64,000 bases of DNA, taken from Artemisia argyi. Taxonomy: Eukaryota; Streptophyta; Magnoliopsida; Asterales; Asteraceae. The notes beneath the pieces are model-generated. The model had not been told where the DNA came from, made no database searches, and saw nothing but the letters and a program-made list of their open reading frames with translations. The position numbers and the translations under genes are program-made. Each line of letters opens with the position of its first letter. Within the stretch, counting starts at the first letter, position 1. Shown piece after piece: positions 34,416 to 44,444 of this stretch. Location: assembly GCA_030686995.1 (NCBI GenBank), contig CM060692.1, positions 120,502,796-120,566,795 of the forward strand. The letters are read 5' to 3'.

Positions 34416-34694
34416 CAGTGGCGGCGATTAGCATGTGCAAGTGGTGCAACCGCACCGGGGCCCCTTTGTAAGGGGCCCCAAATTTAGTACACATCCATTA
34501 ACATTTATAGTTTATATGTATAAATGTTTTGAATTTTTAGTGTCTTTGTTAAATATTATCAAAGTTGAACCGAGCCACATACAAAAAATAGAAGACAAAC
34601 TTTGGGTCACATACAAAAAGAGTGAAAGACTTGGATTATGGGGTCCTCATTTGTGATTTCGCATCGGGCCCCCCAAATCAATGGGATGGCCCTG
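34416..34694 (+). mobile_element. non-autonomous hAT-type element (279 bp)
   Basis: It begins CAGTGGCGGCGATTAGC and ends GATGGCCCTG, giving short inverted ends CAG..CTG. It is flanked by a perfect 8-bp duplication TCCATTAA at 34,408-34,415 and 34,695-34,702. Eight bases is the hAT signature. The inside has GGGGCCCC palindromes and no gene. Confidence 0.8.
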
Positions 34695-34912
34695 TCCATT
34701 AATATAGTAAATCAAAATTAAAACAAAAGTTCATACTAAAAGATTTTTAAAAATTAAAAAACCTAACTACCTCTATTGGATGTCGCTTTATTTTTTATCT
34801 TCTAACCTAATATGACATCTTATCATTTAATTATACGAATATTTTTTCATTAAAAAAATCATAATATCATAATTATCTTCATGAAATAACTATTTTAGAA
34901 TTCTTCTAAATG

Positions 34913-34914
<2 letters not shown>

Positions 34915-34985
<71 letters not shown>

Positions 34986-35031
34986 TAAGAGGATTATTTG
35001 TTTAAAATATACATTTTAGAATTCTTCTATA

Positions 35032-35092
<61 letters not shown>
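34915..35092. repeat. two (TA)n runs inside a 121-bp duplication
   Basis: Runs at 34,915-34,982 and 35,039-35,092 are each preceded by nearly the same sequence, ATTTTAGAATTCTTCTA followed by A/T-TGCAA. The microsatellite and its flank were therefore duplicated together. The stretches 34,050-34,407 and 35,093-35,565 show no further gene. Confidence 0.85.
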
Positions 35093-35093
<1 letters not shown>

Positions 35094-35565
35094 CAAATGT
35101 ATGTTTCCCAAAAGACAATTGTATCTTCTTTTATAATATATTTGAAAAAAAGGAATGGTCCATAATTTTAGCACCAAATAAGCTAAACATATAACAATTA
35201 AAATAAATATATTTGTCTTTTAATACATTTAATTATAATACAAAGATACCATTAAAAAATTAATTATATTACAAAAATTAACTATTTTTTGTTATATTTT
35301 CCAAAATTGTGAATATAATTTTCACGAGAATTTATATGCAGTGTTTGTTAAAATATAAGTTTAGTTTATAGAATTTTAATTTTGAAAATTAACTGCGAAT
35401 GTAAACTGTATAAATCTTTTTGTTCCCAAGTTAAAGATAGTTGTTTATTTGAAGATCATCACAAAGTTTATGCGTCCTTAATTTAATTTTATAGTATATG
35501 TAGAATATAACCAAACTTTTCACATTAAATATTGCAAAGCTACATTCAGTAAAATATATTACATT

Positions 35566-36832
35566 ATGCAAGATCAAAAACATTCTGCAAGACTTTCAAC
35601 AGTATCCGAGCATGAACACTCTCAAACACCACTTGAAGGTATAATTTTTTACAAAAAATTCATTCATTCGGTTGTTATATTCTTATTAATGTGGTTTTAT
35701 AATTTATATCATGTGTTATAGCATAATCGTTATGTAGTTTATTACAATTGTTGTTCCATAAAAAAGTAATAGCATGCAGAATAAAAACTTTCAAACTTCT
35801 TGACAAGAGATCGTTTGGTTAGATAGGTTTACATGCATTGTCCATAAATCTTCATAATTTAACCATGAAGGTTTATGATTCTAGGACAGGTAAAGGTTCA
35901 CAAACTGTACATGTAAATATCCATAAATCCATGTTGGGGGTTTTTTAGAAAAATTTTATTATATAATATTATTGTTTAAAAACGGAAAATCTTACTTGGT
36001 TTAAAAAGTTAGGGTATCCAAATGTCTTAAAGTTAGAAAAATAGTTAGCAGAAATTTTAAATAAAATTTGATCATGGGTCATCATCTATTGATTCACGTC
36101 CACTTCTTGATTTAAAATCTATAAAAAATAAAAATAAAAATCAGAAAACATAAAATTCATAATTTCATTTAGAGTATAGAAAATAATTATTATTAGGTCA
36201 TAAATGTGGTTGTAAAATTCATCTAATGTTTTATCACACAATTGTTTTGTAATTGGTTATAGTTGTTGAACTAAGATGGATTGATAATGATGCTTTCAAC
36301 CAACTGAAAGAAAGATCTAAAAGCGCGCTCGAATTAGAATATCATTTAGAAAACATTGAACGTGCAATGTCTAATGATATGGATTGGCTTAATCCTGAGG
36401 GTCATCTCGACAGCTACAGCGACTCTAAAACCACTTCACAAGGTATTCTGTTAATAAACAATATTAAAATTTGATAAGCCCATCAAGGGTTGTTATTGAT
36501 ATTAGTTTTTAAAAAAAATTAATGTTTAAAAAATTGTTAATATAATAGTTTAAGAATGATATATTATTTAATTGACATGAACCATTAATCCACTTCCTAA
36601 CACAAACCACAAATTCATAAATCATTGTATGAAAGTTTTGCAACAAGTTTTATATTAAGGTTATGAAACACATTTTGATTTAATTAAATCGTAAAAATTA
36701 CAATTTGATAATATGTTTTTGTATTTGTAAAACGGAATTTACAACGATCAACAAAGACTGTAGACAATGTTTGTATAACAATGTTTTATTCATTAGACAC
36801 CTTGGTTTTCATAGAGTACAAAATAATCATCA

Positions 36833-36906
<74 letters not shown>

Positions 36907-37353
36907 TTAATTATTTATTTTTTAATTGGTTAGTAATGTATTATGTAGATGTAGAAGAATGCAATCATGAATATAGTTTTGATATTGGTATAGAAGAGCA
37001 TCGAGGTTTTCCATCCGAAGATTTTAAATATAGTGGACTCACACAATCAAAAGATGCTTCACCTCATCCAATGGGTTGTGCGTTTCTTGGCACATCAAAT
37101 GATGTTTTCCCTGCAGATAGAACCGTCATCAAATTCAAAAAGAAATCACGAGGTTGTGAAGTATTTCCTACCAATACAATCGATCGATGAGCTTCGGGGG
37201 CTAATTAAAGTCAATGAAGCAGAAAACGTACGCGACGAACAAAAAATACTGGGATGTGTAGAGGCAATGGACCAACGAAAGAATAAAATATTAGAGTATC
37301 AAGAGAGGATCATTGATATTCAGAAACAAATTGATAATTATAAATGTTTGTAA
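35566..37353 (+). CDS. multi-exon gene model X2 with a C-terminal coiled-coil module
   Basis: Exon 1 is 35566-35638: it starts at ATG, is exactly 73 bases and phase 1, like exon 1 of X1, and aligns without gaps (M, Q at 4, H at 6, R at 9, S at 11 shared). Exon 2 is 36263-36442 (acidic, 60 residues, ends KTTSQ). Exon 3 starts at 36934 after an acceptor and reads MYYVDVEECNHEYSFDIG. In that frame it ends at TGA 37188-37190. The +1 frame continues as IDELRGLIKVNEAENVRDEQ..ILEYQERIIDIQKQID to a stop at 37353, a module seen again at four other places. A frame break or unseen intron thus lies near 37,150-37,180. Function unknown; I read it as a relative of X1. Confidence 0.45.
36828..36907. repeat. 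(ATT)n microsatellite in X2 intron
   Basis: About 25 ATT units directly upstream of the exon 3 acceptor. The poly-Tyr open frame across it is not real. 35,639-36,262 and 36,443-36,827 are AT-rich intron sequence. Confidence 0.95.
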
Positions 37354-38139
37354 TTTTATTTGCATGCATTAATATTTCTTGATGCAGTTTTGAACATTTT
37401 ATATTTGTATACAAGCCTTATAAATTTGATTGTTACAAACAAATTATAATTACAATATGTATTAAAACATCAAATCTTTATAATATATTTGAAAAAAATA
37501 TAACAAACCTATCTAATTGCATTTTGCAACTAACTTAAACCATTTTTAGGTAATGATTAACATACTTTAAAGTAAATTACAAAAACTTCATTTATGTTAG
37601 AAGGATAAATGTGTACATGCTTAATGGTCAAAGTTCAAATTTTAACCTTCCAAATTCCACAATTAAATGGCCTTCAAATTACTGGACCTATAAAACTTTG
37701 TATTGATAATATAAATGAAATCATTATGAAAAAAGAAACTAAATGCATGTATTGATAATATAAATGAAATGATGAGAAAGGAAGAAATAAAAAAGCTTAT
37801 TAGTTTATAAATTCAAGTAAAAGTCAGTACAAAAAATTTCTTAAACTAGTTTGATGTTTAGGAATTTCAATAAACAATTCGGTTGACTCATAATCGGTTT
37901 AAATTTTTAAAAGATTTGAATATATATAAATTTGGTTATATATGCTATTATATAGTAGAGGATATAGATGGTATACCGAAATTTGTTACAATTTACAAAA
38001 TATTCATTATAAATTATATATTCTTTCACCGTCTATAAATGCTAATCGATCTCAAAGGCAATTAGACACGTACAACTCTTTTAACATTTCGTCTAACAAA
38101 AAAATTTCCCAATGGGACGGGAGTTTTTTTCACCATCAA

Positions 38140-38401
38140 AATTGTCAAACAAACACTCACGTAGTGTTTCTCCACCCAAAAAACCCTCATCGGAACGAAA
38201 AAAAAAAAAAAAAAGTTTTTTCTACCTGTAATACATATTGATGAACTTAGCCGAATGATAAAAGTGATGAAAAAAGAAATCGTAAGCAACGAACGAAAAA
38301 TATTGGAATGTAAAGAGGCAATTGATCAGCGGAGGAGAAAAGTATTAGAGTATCAAGAGAGGATAAGCGATGTTAAGAAGCAAATTGATGGTCATGATTG
38401 A
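38140..38401 (+). pseudogene. second copy of the coiled-coil module
   Basis: It reads IDELSRMIKVMKKEIVSNER, then KILECKEAIDQRRRKVLEYQ and ERISDVKKQIDGHD before a stop at 38,401, close to the tail of X2. Upstream lies a Ser/Pro/Lys-rich stretch in another frame, separated by a run of 17 A (38,198-38,214) that probably slipped. No promoter or upstream exons are evident, so it is likely a duplicated gene tail. The sequence between 37,354 and 38,139 holds nothing I can call. Confidence 0.5.
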
Positions 38402-38839
38402 TTTCTTAATTTTTTGCCTTTTTTTATTTTTTTTTTATTTTTTATTTTTTATTTTTTTTTTTGTGGAACTTTTAATGTTGATAGTTATCTGATTAAATTC
38501 GTGAAATTATCTATTGTGTTTGAAACTATTGTTTATTTATTACTTTAATAGTTGATTAAATCTTTGTATGGTTTTATTTTTTTACTTGCCTGACATATAA
38601 AATATTTTATCTATTTAATTAAATGTACTTAGAAAATATTTACATAATATATTTATTTGTAAGAAAATCAACTTTCCAATTCAAAGCATGGATTGTCAAC
38701 TACATTTTTGGAAACGTTGCAACTTTTAATATTTTGCATTATACATTAAAGACGTTAAGGATATATATGAAAGAGTTTATGCCCGTTAATTATTATTTGG
38801 AAACGTTGCAACTTTTAATAGATTGCAAACATAAAACCC

Positions 38840-38847
38840 TATAAATA
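38840..38847 (+). promoter_or_regulatory. TATA box of the small gene at 38,913
   Basis: CCTATAAATACAA lies 73 bases before the ATG, a normal plant distance. Upstream, a 24-bp phrase TTTGGAAACGTTGCAACTTT occurs twice (about 38,707 and 38,795). Confidence 0.65.
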
Positions 38848-38912
38848 CAAATCATTTGTAAACGAATTCCATCACATTCTCATTATTCATTTAAGATTAC
38901 TCTCAAAATCCA

Positions 38913-39272
38913 ATGGCATCATCATCTTCAAGATCTGCTTCAAAAGCACCGAAACGATCAAGGGATATTTCTCCCCCTCCTATGCCTGAAAAATATAAAC
39001 TTTTTGATATAACACATGATTTTTGGGAAAAATGTCATGATGGAAAATATGGAACTGAGAAATTCTTGGTGGAGTCTTACAACAAGTGAAGGAAATTGTT
39101 GGAAGAGATGAACAAGGAAGACCAACAAGCCATACTGGAATATCACCAAAGGATTGAAGAACGAACAAAAAAAATTGAAGAAATCAAAAAAAAAATATTG
39201 TTGAAGTTTATGAAAGCACTGAGAAAAGTTTATACACTTCTTAATGTTCTTTATATGTATTATCGTATTTAA
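38913..39272 (+). pseudogene. small single-exon gene, basic N-terminus and coiled coil, one stop
   Basis: 120 codons from ATG 38913 to TAA 39270-39272. The N-terminus is Ser-rich and basic (MASSSSRSASKAPKRSRDIS). An aromatic/charged middle follows (KLFDITHDFWEKCHDG), then a coiled coil with AILEYHQRIEERTKKIEEIKKK, related in style to the VLEYQERI modules nearby. A TGA at 39087-39089 (codon 59) interrupts it and could stand for a Trp. The TATA box and leader look genuine, and the region after the stop has kept its frame, so the inactivation would be recent, or the upstream 58 residues alone are made. Family unknown. Confidence 0.5.
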
Positions 39273-39659
39273 CAATATGTTATGTTCTTAACTTGGATCT
39301 ATTTAAACAAACCAATCTATCTTTATTTGTTTAAGCATTTATTAATGTAATTGCGTTTACTTACATTATGCTTCTTAGAAACACTTGCAATTAATAAAGT
39401 TGATAATTGCAAAGAAAACAATGGCTTGAAACATTTAGAGAATAGTCAAATCAATCAAGTACCCGAATAACATTTACGATTTAAAAATGTTTTAATCCAA
39501 GTGAATTTATTATTTGCGTAAAAATTTAGCACATCTTTTATTTTTTTTAATGATTTAATGTATAAAAAACCCAGTTAGTTATCTAAGCTGGATTTTTTAT
39601 TATTGTGAGTAACATATTATCAATAGCGGATTGAGTTCCATAGTGTTTAAATCTTTTTG

Positions 39660-39745
39660 ATCTTATATATTATATATTGATCAGTTTAAGCAACTAATAA
39701 AAGTGATTGAAAAGGGAATCATAAGCGAAAAGATAATATATGTTA
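39660..39745 (+). pseudogene. truncated coiled-coil module copy
   Basis: Reads YIDQFKQLIKVIEKGIISEK and then loses similarity. About 25 residues match the start of the modules at 37.2, 38.2 and 43.7 kb. Confidence 0.45.
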
Positions 39746-39964
39746 AATAGGTTTAAATATAAATAAATGTTATGTAGATTTTTAGAATAAGTTATAGAAG
39801 AGAATATATGTCAAATACGTTTTAACAATATTTAATAAACTTTTTTTTTGATGAAGATTGAAATATTCGTTTTGTTTACAAGTTTATTTACTTTGACTTT
39901 CAATAGTTAATTAATTAATTTGATGTTGAACAATTTCAAACATTTTTTGTTGCTTAATCCATGA

Positions 39965-39973
39965 AACCTTAAA
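39965..39973. other. 9-bp target duplication of the Mutator-like element (left)
   Basis: AACCTTAAA; the identical right copy is at 43,626-43,634. Nine bases is the Mutator hallmark. Confidence 0.92.
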
Positions 39974-40170
39974 GAGTTAATTACATAAATGGTCACTGTG
40001 GTTTGCCGGGTCTTGCATATTTGGTCACTCAACTTTTTTTACGCCGGGTATAGTCATTGTGGTTTATATTTATTACGGATCTAAGCCAAATTTGCTAACT
40101 TCGTTAAATTGGCCGTTAAGTGAAACACACGTGTCAGTCACGTGGGGGCTATTTTGGTCATTTCATCTTT
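39974..40170 (+). repeat. left terminal inverted repeat of the MULE
   Basis: It includes the phrase ATGGTCACTGTGGTTTGCC and two further TGGTCACT / TAGTCATTGTGG sites, and the G-box-like CACGTG near 40,140. Confidence 0.9.
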
Positions 40171-40300
40171 CCCTCTCTTTAGTCCAATGTGATAATAAAA
40201 TAAACTCAAATTGTTTCATCTGCTAAGACACACCTACTCTGGTTACACACACTTACACAAACGATCATATGATAAAAAAGTTCATGTGATTGAGCAATAA

Positions 40301-42425
40301 TGGTTGATTTAAATGAACGTACTCTTCGAAAAGATGGAGCAACCTTTGATCCTTATCAAGCATACGATATGTTTTTTAGGGCTAAATGAAAAATTAATGT
40401 CTAGGGCTAAATGAAAATTTAATGTTTTTAGCATATGGCATGTTGTTTATTAAATAATGTGATGTTTTTTACAGGTAATTCAAACCCTACACGTTTTACA
40501 CTGGAGATACATCATGGGGGTTTTTTTACAATGGGGTCGGGAAGACATTACATGAATGGTAAGGTTAATTGGTTTGATGTAGTTGATATAGATGAGTTTT
40601 CAGTCATTGACCTTAAAGATATGTTAACAAAATTAGGTTACAAAGAGGAAGACACTATGTACTTCCATTTTAGAATGCCTAATAAGGATTTAGATATTGG
40701 ACTTCATCCTTTAGCTACTGACAGTAATGTGTTACATATGGCAAAGTTTTTAGGAAAAAATAAGGTGATTGAGGTATACTTGGAACTATGGTTGTCTAGT
40801 ATAGACATTTTTAAACGATGAGCTAATAAGCCAAAGGTTACCTTTGATGTACCACAAAAGTCTAAGAACATAGAACATGATGAGTATGTTGTCAAGAATT
40901 CACAAGCATGGGCAAATGAATTTGATATGTCAAATGATTTTGATCCTTTTTTTGAGAAAGACATTAGTTCTATTGCTGAAGTCAGGGGCCAATCTAGTGG
41001 GATGGATGTTGAAGTAGATGAGTCATCTAGGAAAAAGAATAAAGAAGTTGAAGTTAATGAATTAATGGAGGATGATGAGAATCCACTTAATGAGGTTGAG
41101 GTTGATATGGACTGTTTTAGGAAAACCATAGACCAGAATGTGGAACAGGTTGGTGGTAGTGAACCAGAAGTTGAAAACAATGATATGGAGGTTGATCATG
41201 AAGACTTTGATAGCCAGTCAGATTCTGAGTGTGATTTTGAATGTGAAAGAAATACAGCTTTGAAAAAGTTGACCAAAAACTAAAGATCAATTCATGGTAT
41301 GTCTTCTGAGGGTGATTTTTATGTAGGGAGAAAGATACCTAGCAAAGAAGTGATTAAAGAAATGGTTAGTAAGCTTGCTGTAGAGGAAAGAAGGCAGCTA
41401 CATCTGGATAGGACTGATAAGACTAGAGTAAGGGCAATTTGTAGAGGTAAAACACCAACATTCACTGAATTGACAGAGTCAAATGAAGCTAGTGGGAGTG
41501 GGGGGACTGATATTTCAAGTAAAAAGGTTAATGAAGCTAGTGGGAGTAGGGGAACTGATAGGCCAAGTAAAAAAGTTGATGGGCCAACTGATGGGCCAGC
41601 TGATGGGCCAAGTGAAAGGCCAGTTATAGATAGTAGTCAAAAGTGCCCATGGCTTTTACATGTTTCCAAACGTCCACAAGATGAGACATCGGTTGTCAAG
41701 ACATATAAGGACACCCATACATGCTTACAAACAAGAGATGTCAAAAAGTGTACAGCAAACATGCAGTGGCAGCAAACATGCAGTGGCAGCAATCAATGCC
41801 ATGGGTAATAATGGTTCCAGTTGGGATACCAGAAACATATGTTCATGCTTGTTATTGGTTGAGAACCTGGCAAACCATGTACAGTTTCATGATTGATCCA
41901 GTGAATGGTCCAGAGTTTTGGACAAAGTCAGGTGTGCCACTTATTCTAACTCCACCAGATTATCACACTCCAATAGGTAGACCCCCAAAGAAAAGGAAGA
42001 AAACAACATCTGAATTGATTGACAAAATGGTGAAAAATGGGAAATTGAGTAGGGCTGGGAAAACTGTAACTTGTAAGATTTGCAAGCAGTTAGGACATAA
42101 TCAAAGGACTTGTAAACAAAGGAAGAATGTTGCAGCTGCTACAACTGATACAAGATCAACTGCAAACAAAGCTGCTACAACTAAAAGAAATAAATCTCAA
42201 GCAGATGCAACCAAAGGTGCTCCAAGGAAGAAAAAAGGAAATGCTTCTACAACTGCTTCTCCAAGGAATAAAGGCACACAACAAACTCCAAGCACACCAA
42301 CGCAAAGACCTTCACAAGGTATCATCATTAGAGACTCACCATCTGCTAATACAAGAGGTTCACTAGCTGCCAAACTTTCACAAGAAACTGCAATAGGCAA
42401 AGGAAAGGGAAAAGTTGTGGAGTGA
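40301..42425 (+). pseudogene. mudrA-like transposase gene lacking its catalytic core
   Basis: A first exon may start at ATG 40301. After an intron with acceptor TTTTTTACAG at 40,474, the PB1-like N-terminal domain follows (TRFTLEIHHGGFFTM, DIDEFSVIDLKDMLTKLGY). TGA at 40819-40821 and TAA at 41281-41283 interrupt it, but the frame is kept through an acidic linker into the MuDR N-terminal region (GDFYVGRKIPSKEVIKEM, later KCPWLLHVSKRPQ and VVKTYKDTHTCL). Then the DDE core is gone. At the junction a 17-bp unit (GCAAACATGCAGTGGCA) is repeated in tandem. Past it, in another frame, comes the family tail: PETYVHACYWLRTWQTMY, GRPPKKRKK, the zinc knuckle CKICKQLGHNQRTC and a Lys/Thr/Ser-rich end. Confidence 0.82.
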
Positions 42426-42922
42426 TTGTGCTTTTGGATATTAGTATTATGGCTAAATGACTCTTCTTTTGTTTGTTCTCTATCTTTCATTAGGCTAAAC
42501 ATGGGTAAATTGCAGTCTCTAAATACTGCATTGTCTTTGTAATGGATATTTGCTATCTTCTTTTGTAATGGATATTTGCAGTCTTCTTTTGTTTATGTTT
42601 GGATTTGAAAGTTTGCACTACATACCATGTTTGACCATTTTAGTCAAACACTTGTTACTTTGTACTTGCATTTTACACCAAGTATTCACATGCATTAAAG
42701 TACAGAACATACAACTTGCATTTTACAATATATTTTGACCAAATTAGTCAAACACTAATAACATTTAACCAACCAAACCATTTCATTAGCTTCAAAATCT
42801 GGAATTACAATATCCATATAGCTTCAAGGTTGGGATTACAACTAAGACCTAACATAAACATCCAAACACAACCTAGAATTGAAATATCATCCAAAAGTTG
42901 GAATTACAACATCCATATAGAT

Positions 42923-43300
42923 TCAATGACCAATAAAGTAGGCAACAAACAACATCCAACTGAGACCCAAAATAATCTTCAATTTACGAACTTCATTCAC
43001 TTTTGTTGTCACTGTAGCTTCAAGGTTGTTCATTCTTTGCAACAAGCCAGGAATGATCTGAACAGCTCTTCTACACATGGGTGGATCAAACCAAGAGACA
43101 AACCCACAGCTTGGCTACATTTATAAATTAGGTCAAAATAAAATAAAAAATAAATAAATAAATAAATAAAACTTACAAGATTACAAAAAATTAAAACTTA
43201 CTATGTTAGAACAACAGTTGAATCTCCTTCCTGGATTCCTTGGTGACCATGATGTTACAACCTTCAAAGGGGAAAAATGACAAATGGGGCATTCATCCAT
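42923..43300 (-). CDS. GRF-type zinc finger protein, two exons, carried by the MULE
   Basis: Minus strand, exon 1 43202-43300 (33 codons, ATG at 43300), donor ATA|GTAAGT, 87-bp intron, acceptor AAATGTAG, exon 2 43114 down to 42923 with stop TGA. Both junctions are phase 0. The 96-residue product starts MDECPICHFSPLKVVTSWSP, continues RNPGRRFNCCSNI, then PSCGFVSWFDPPMCRRAVQI, and ends with a helix and a hydrophobic C-terminus (IILGLSWMLFVAYF), a possible membrane anchor. This is the GRF zinc-finger pattern (C..C..TSW..RNPGRRF..C..CGF..W.D). GRF domains bind single-stranded nucleic acid in several repair proteins; the role here is unknown. The frame is intact. Confidence 0.75.
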
Positions 43301-43430
43301 GACCTTGAGAAGATGGGTGTGTTAGTGTGTTCAACTGTTTGTGTGTATGTTACTGTGATTAGGGATTTTGACTATTATAGTCAATCACATAAATAAGAGG
43401 TGAAGTGGTAAAAGGGGAGATAAAAGGGTT

Positions 43431-43625
43431 AAGATGAAATGACCAAAATAGCCCCCACGTGATTGACACGTGTGTTCACTTAACGGCCAATTTAACGAAG
43501 TTAGCAAATTTGGCTTAGATCCATAATAAATATAAACCACAATGACTATACCCGGCGAAAAAAAAATTGAGTAACCAAATAGGCAAGACCCGGCAAACCA
43601 CAGTGACCATTTATGTAATTAACTC
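43431..43625 (-). repeat. right terminal inverted repeat of the MULE
   Basis: Inverted copy of 39,974-40,170, with a few substitutions. Confidence 0.9.
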
Positions 43626-43682
43626 AACCTTAAATATTCAATATGTATTTCGTAACTAATTACACTCAGAATAAGGAAAAAG

Positions 43683-43872
43683 GGTGTTTCATACCAAGAC
43701 TATATATTGAGCAACTTAGGCAACTAATAAAAGTGATTGAAAAATGAATTGTAAGCGACAAACAACAAATATTGGAATGTAAAAAGGAGATTGATTAACA
43801 AAGGATAAAAGTATTAGAGTATCAAAGTAGTATAGACAATATTAAAAAAATGGATGGTCAGGATTGTTTATA
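43683..43872 (+). pseudogene. coiled-coil module copy, two stops
   Basis: It reads IEQLRQLIKVIEK, stop, IVSDKQQILECKKEID, stop, QRIKVLEYQSSIDNIKK and ends MDGQDCL with a TAG. It clearly belongs to the family of the modules at 37.2 and 38.2 kb and lies just outside the MULE, so the MULE split a region that contained several such copies. The next stretch, 43,873-44,444, shows no gene. Confidence 0.55.
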
Positions 43873-44444
43873 GTTTCTTTCGTATGCAGTATAATTTCTT
43901 ATCGTATTTTCTTTTCCAAACAATGTTGGTGGGTCTTGGTTACATCTATACATTTTCTAATAAGTTTAAAGTTGTTATCGGTTTATTGTTTGCATCCAAT
44001 GTATGTGTTAAATGGGTTACATGATATAGTTTTATAGATTATAATATTAAATGATTTTGAAAAACATAACCGGTATGAATATTAATAAACTGTAAGTGAA
44101 TAGACGGGAAAGGGATAGGAAAAAAGTACCGTTCACCATTAGATAATAACAATTTAGTGACAAAAATCTAACGACAAAAAAAAAAACAAAAAAAAAGAAA
44201 AAAAAAAAAAACAAATTTGATGCATCACGTTAACATACCAAAATGTGATGCCATTATACACAACACATGGTTTTTCTTCATAGTCACCATTCAAAAGCTA
44301 CCATGCAACATACATTCTAAATAGATGCCATAATTGCTATCTACTACATCAAGCTAATAAATCCAAAATACACAGTTAGACATTACTGCTAAACAAACTA
44401 CACATCATTGTCCATAGTTAAATACACATAAAACTACCAAATCT

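Larger units (their letters stand above)
39974..43625 (+). mobile_element. Mutator-like element (MULE), 3,652 bp
   Basis: Bounded by ~195-bp inverted repeats (39,974-40,170 and 43,431-43,625) that begin GAGTTAATTACATAAATGG and match almost completely, and by a perfect 9-bp duplication. Inside are a broken mudrA-type transposase gene on the plus strand and a two-exon GRF zinc-finger gene on the minus strand. The catalytic core of the transposase is missing, so movement would need help from another copy. The close match of the ends suggests moderate age. Confidence 0.92.

Noticed and set aside
42716..43126. Plus-strand 136-codon ORF in the MULE
   Set aside because: It lies opposite the GRF gene, which has splice sites and a recognisable domain on the other strand.
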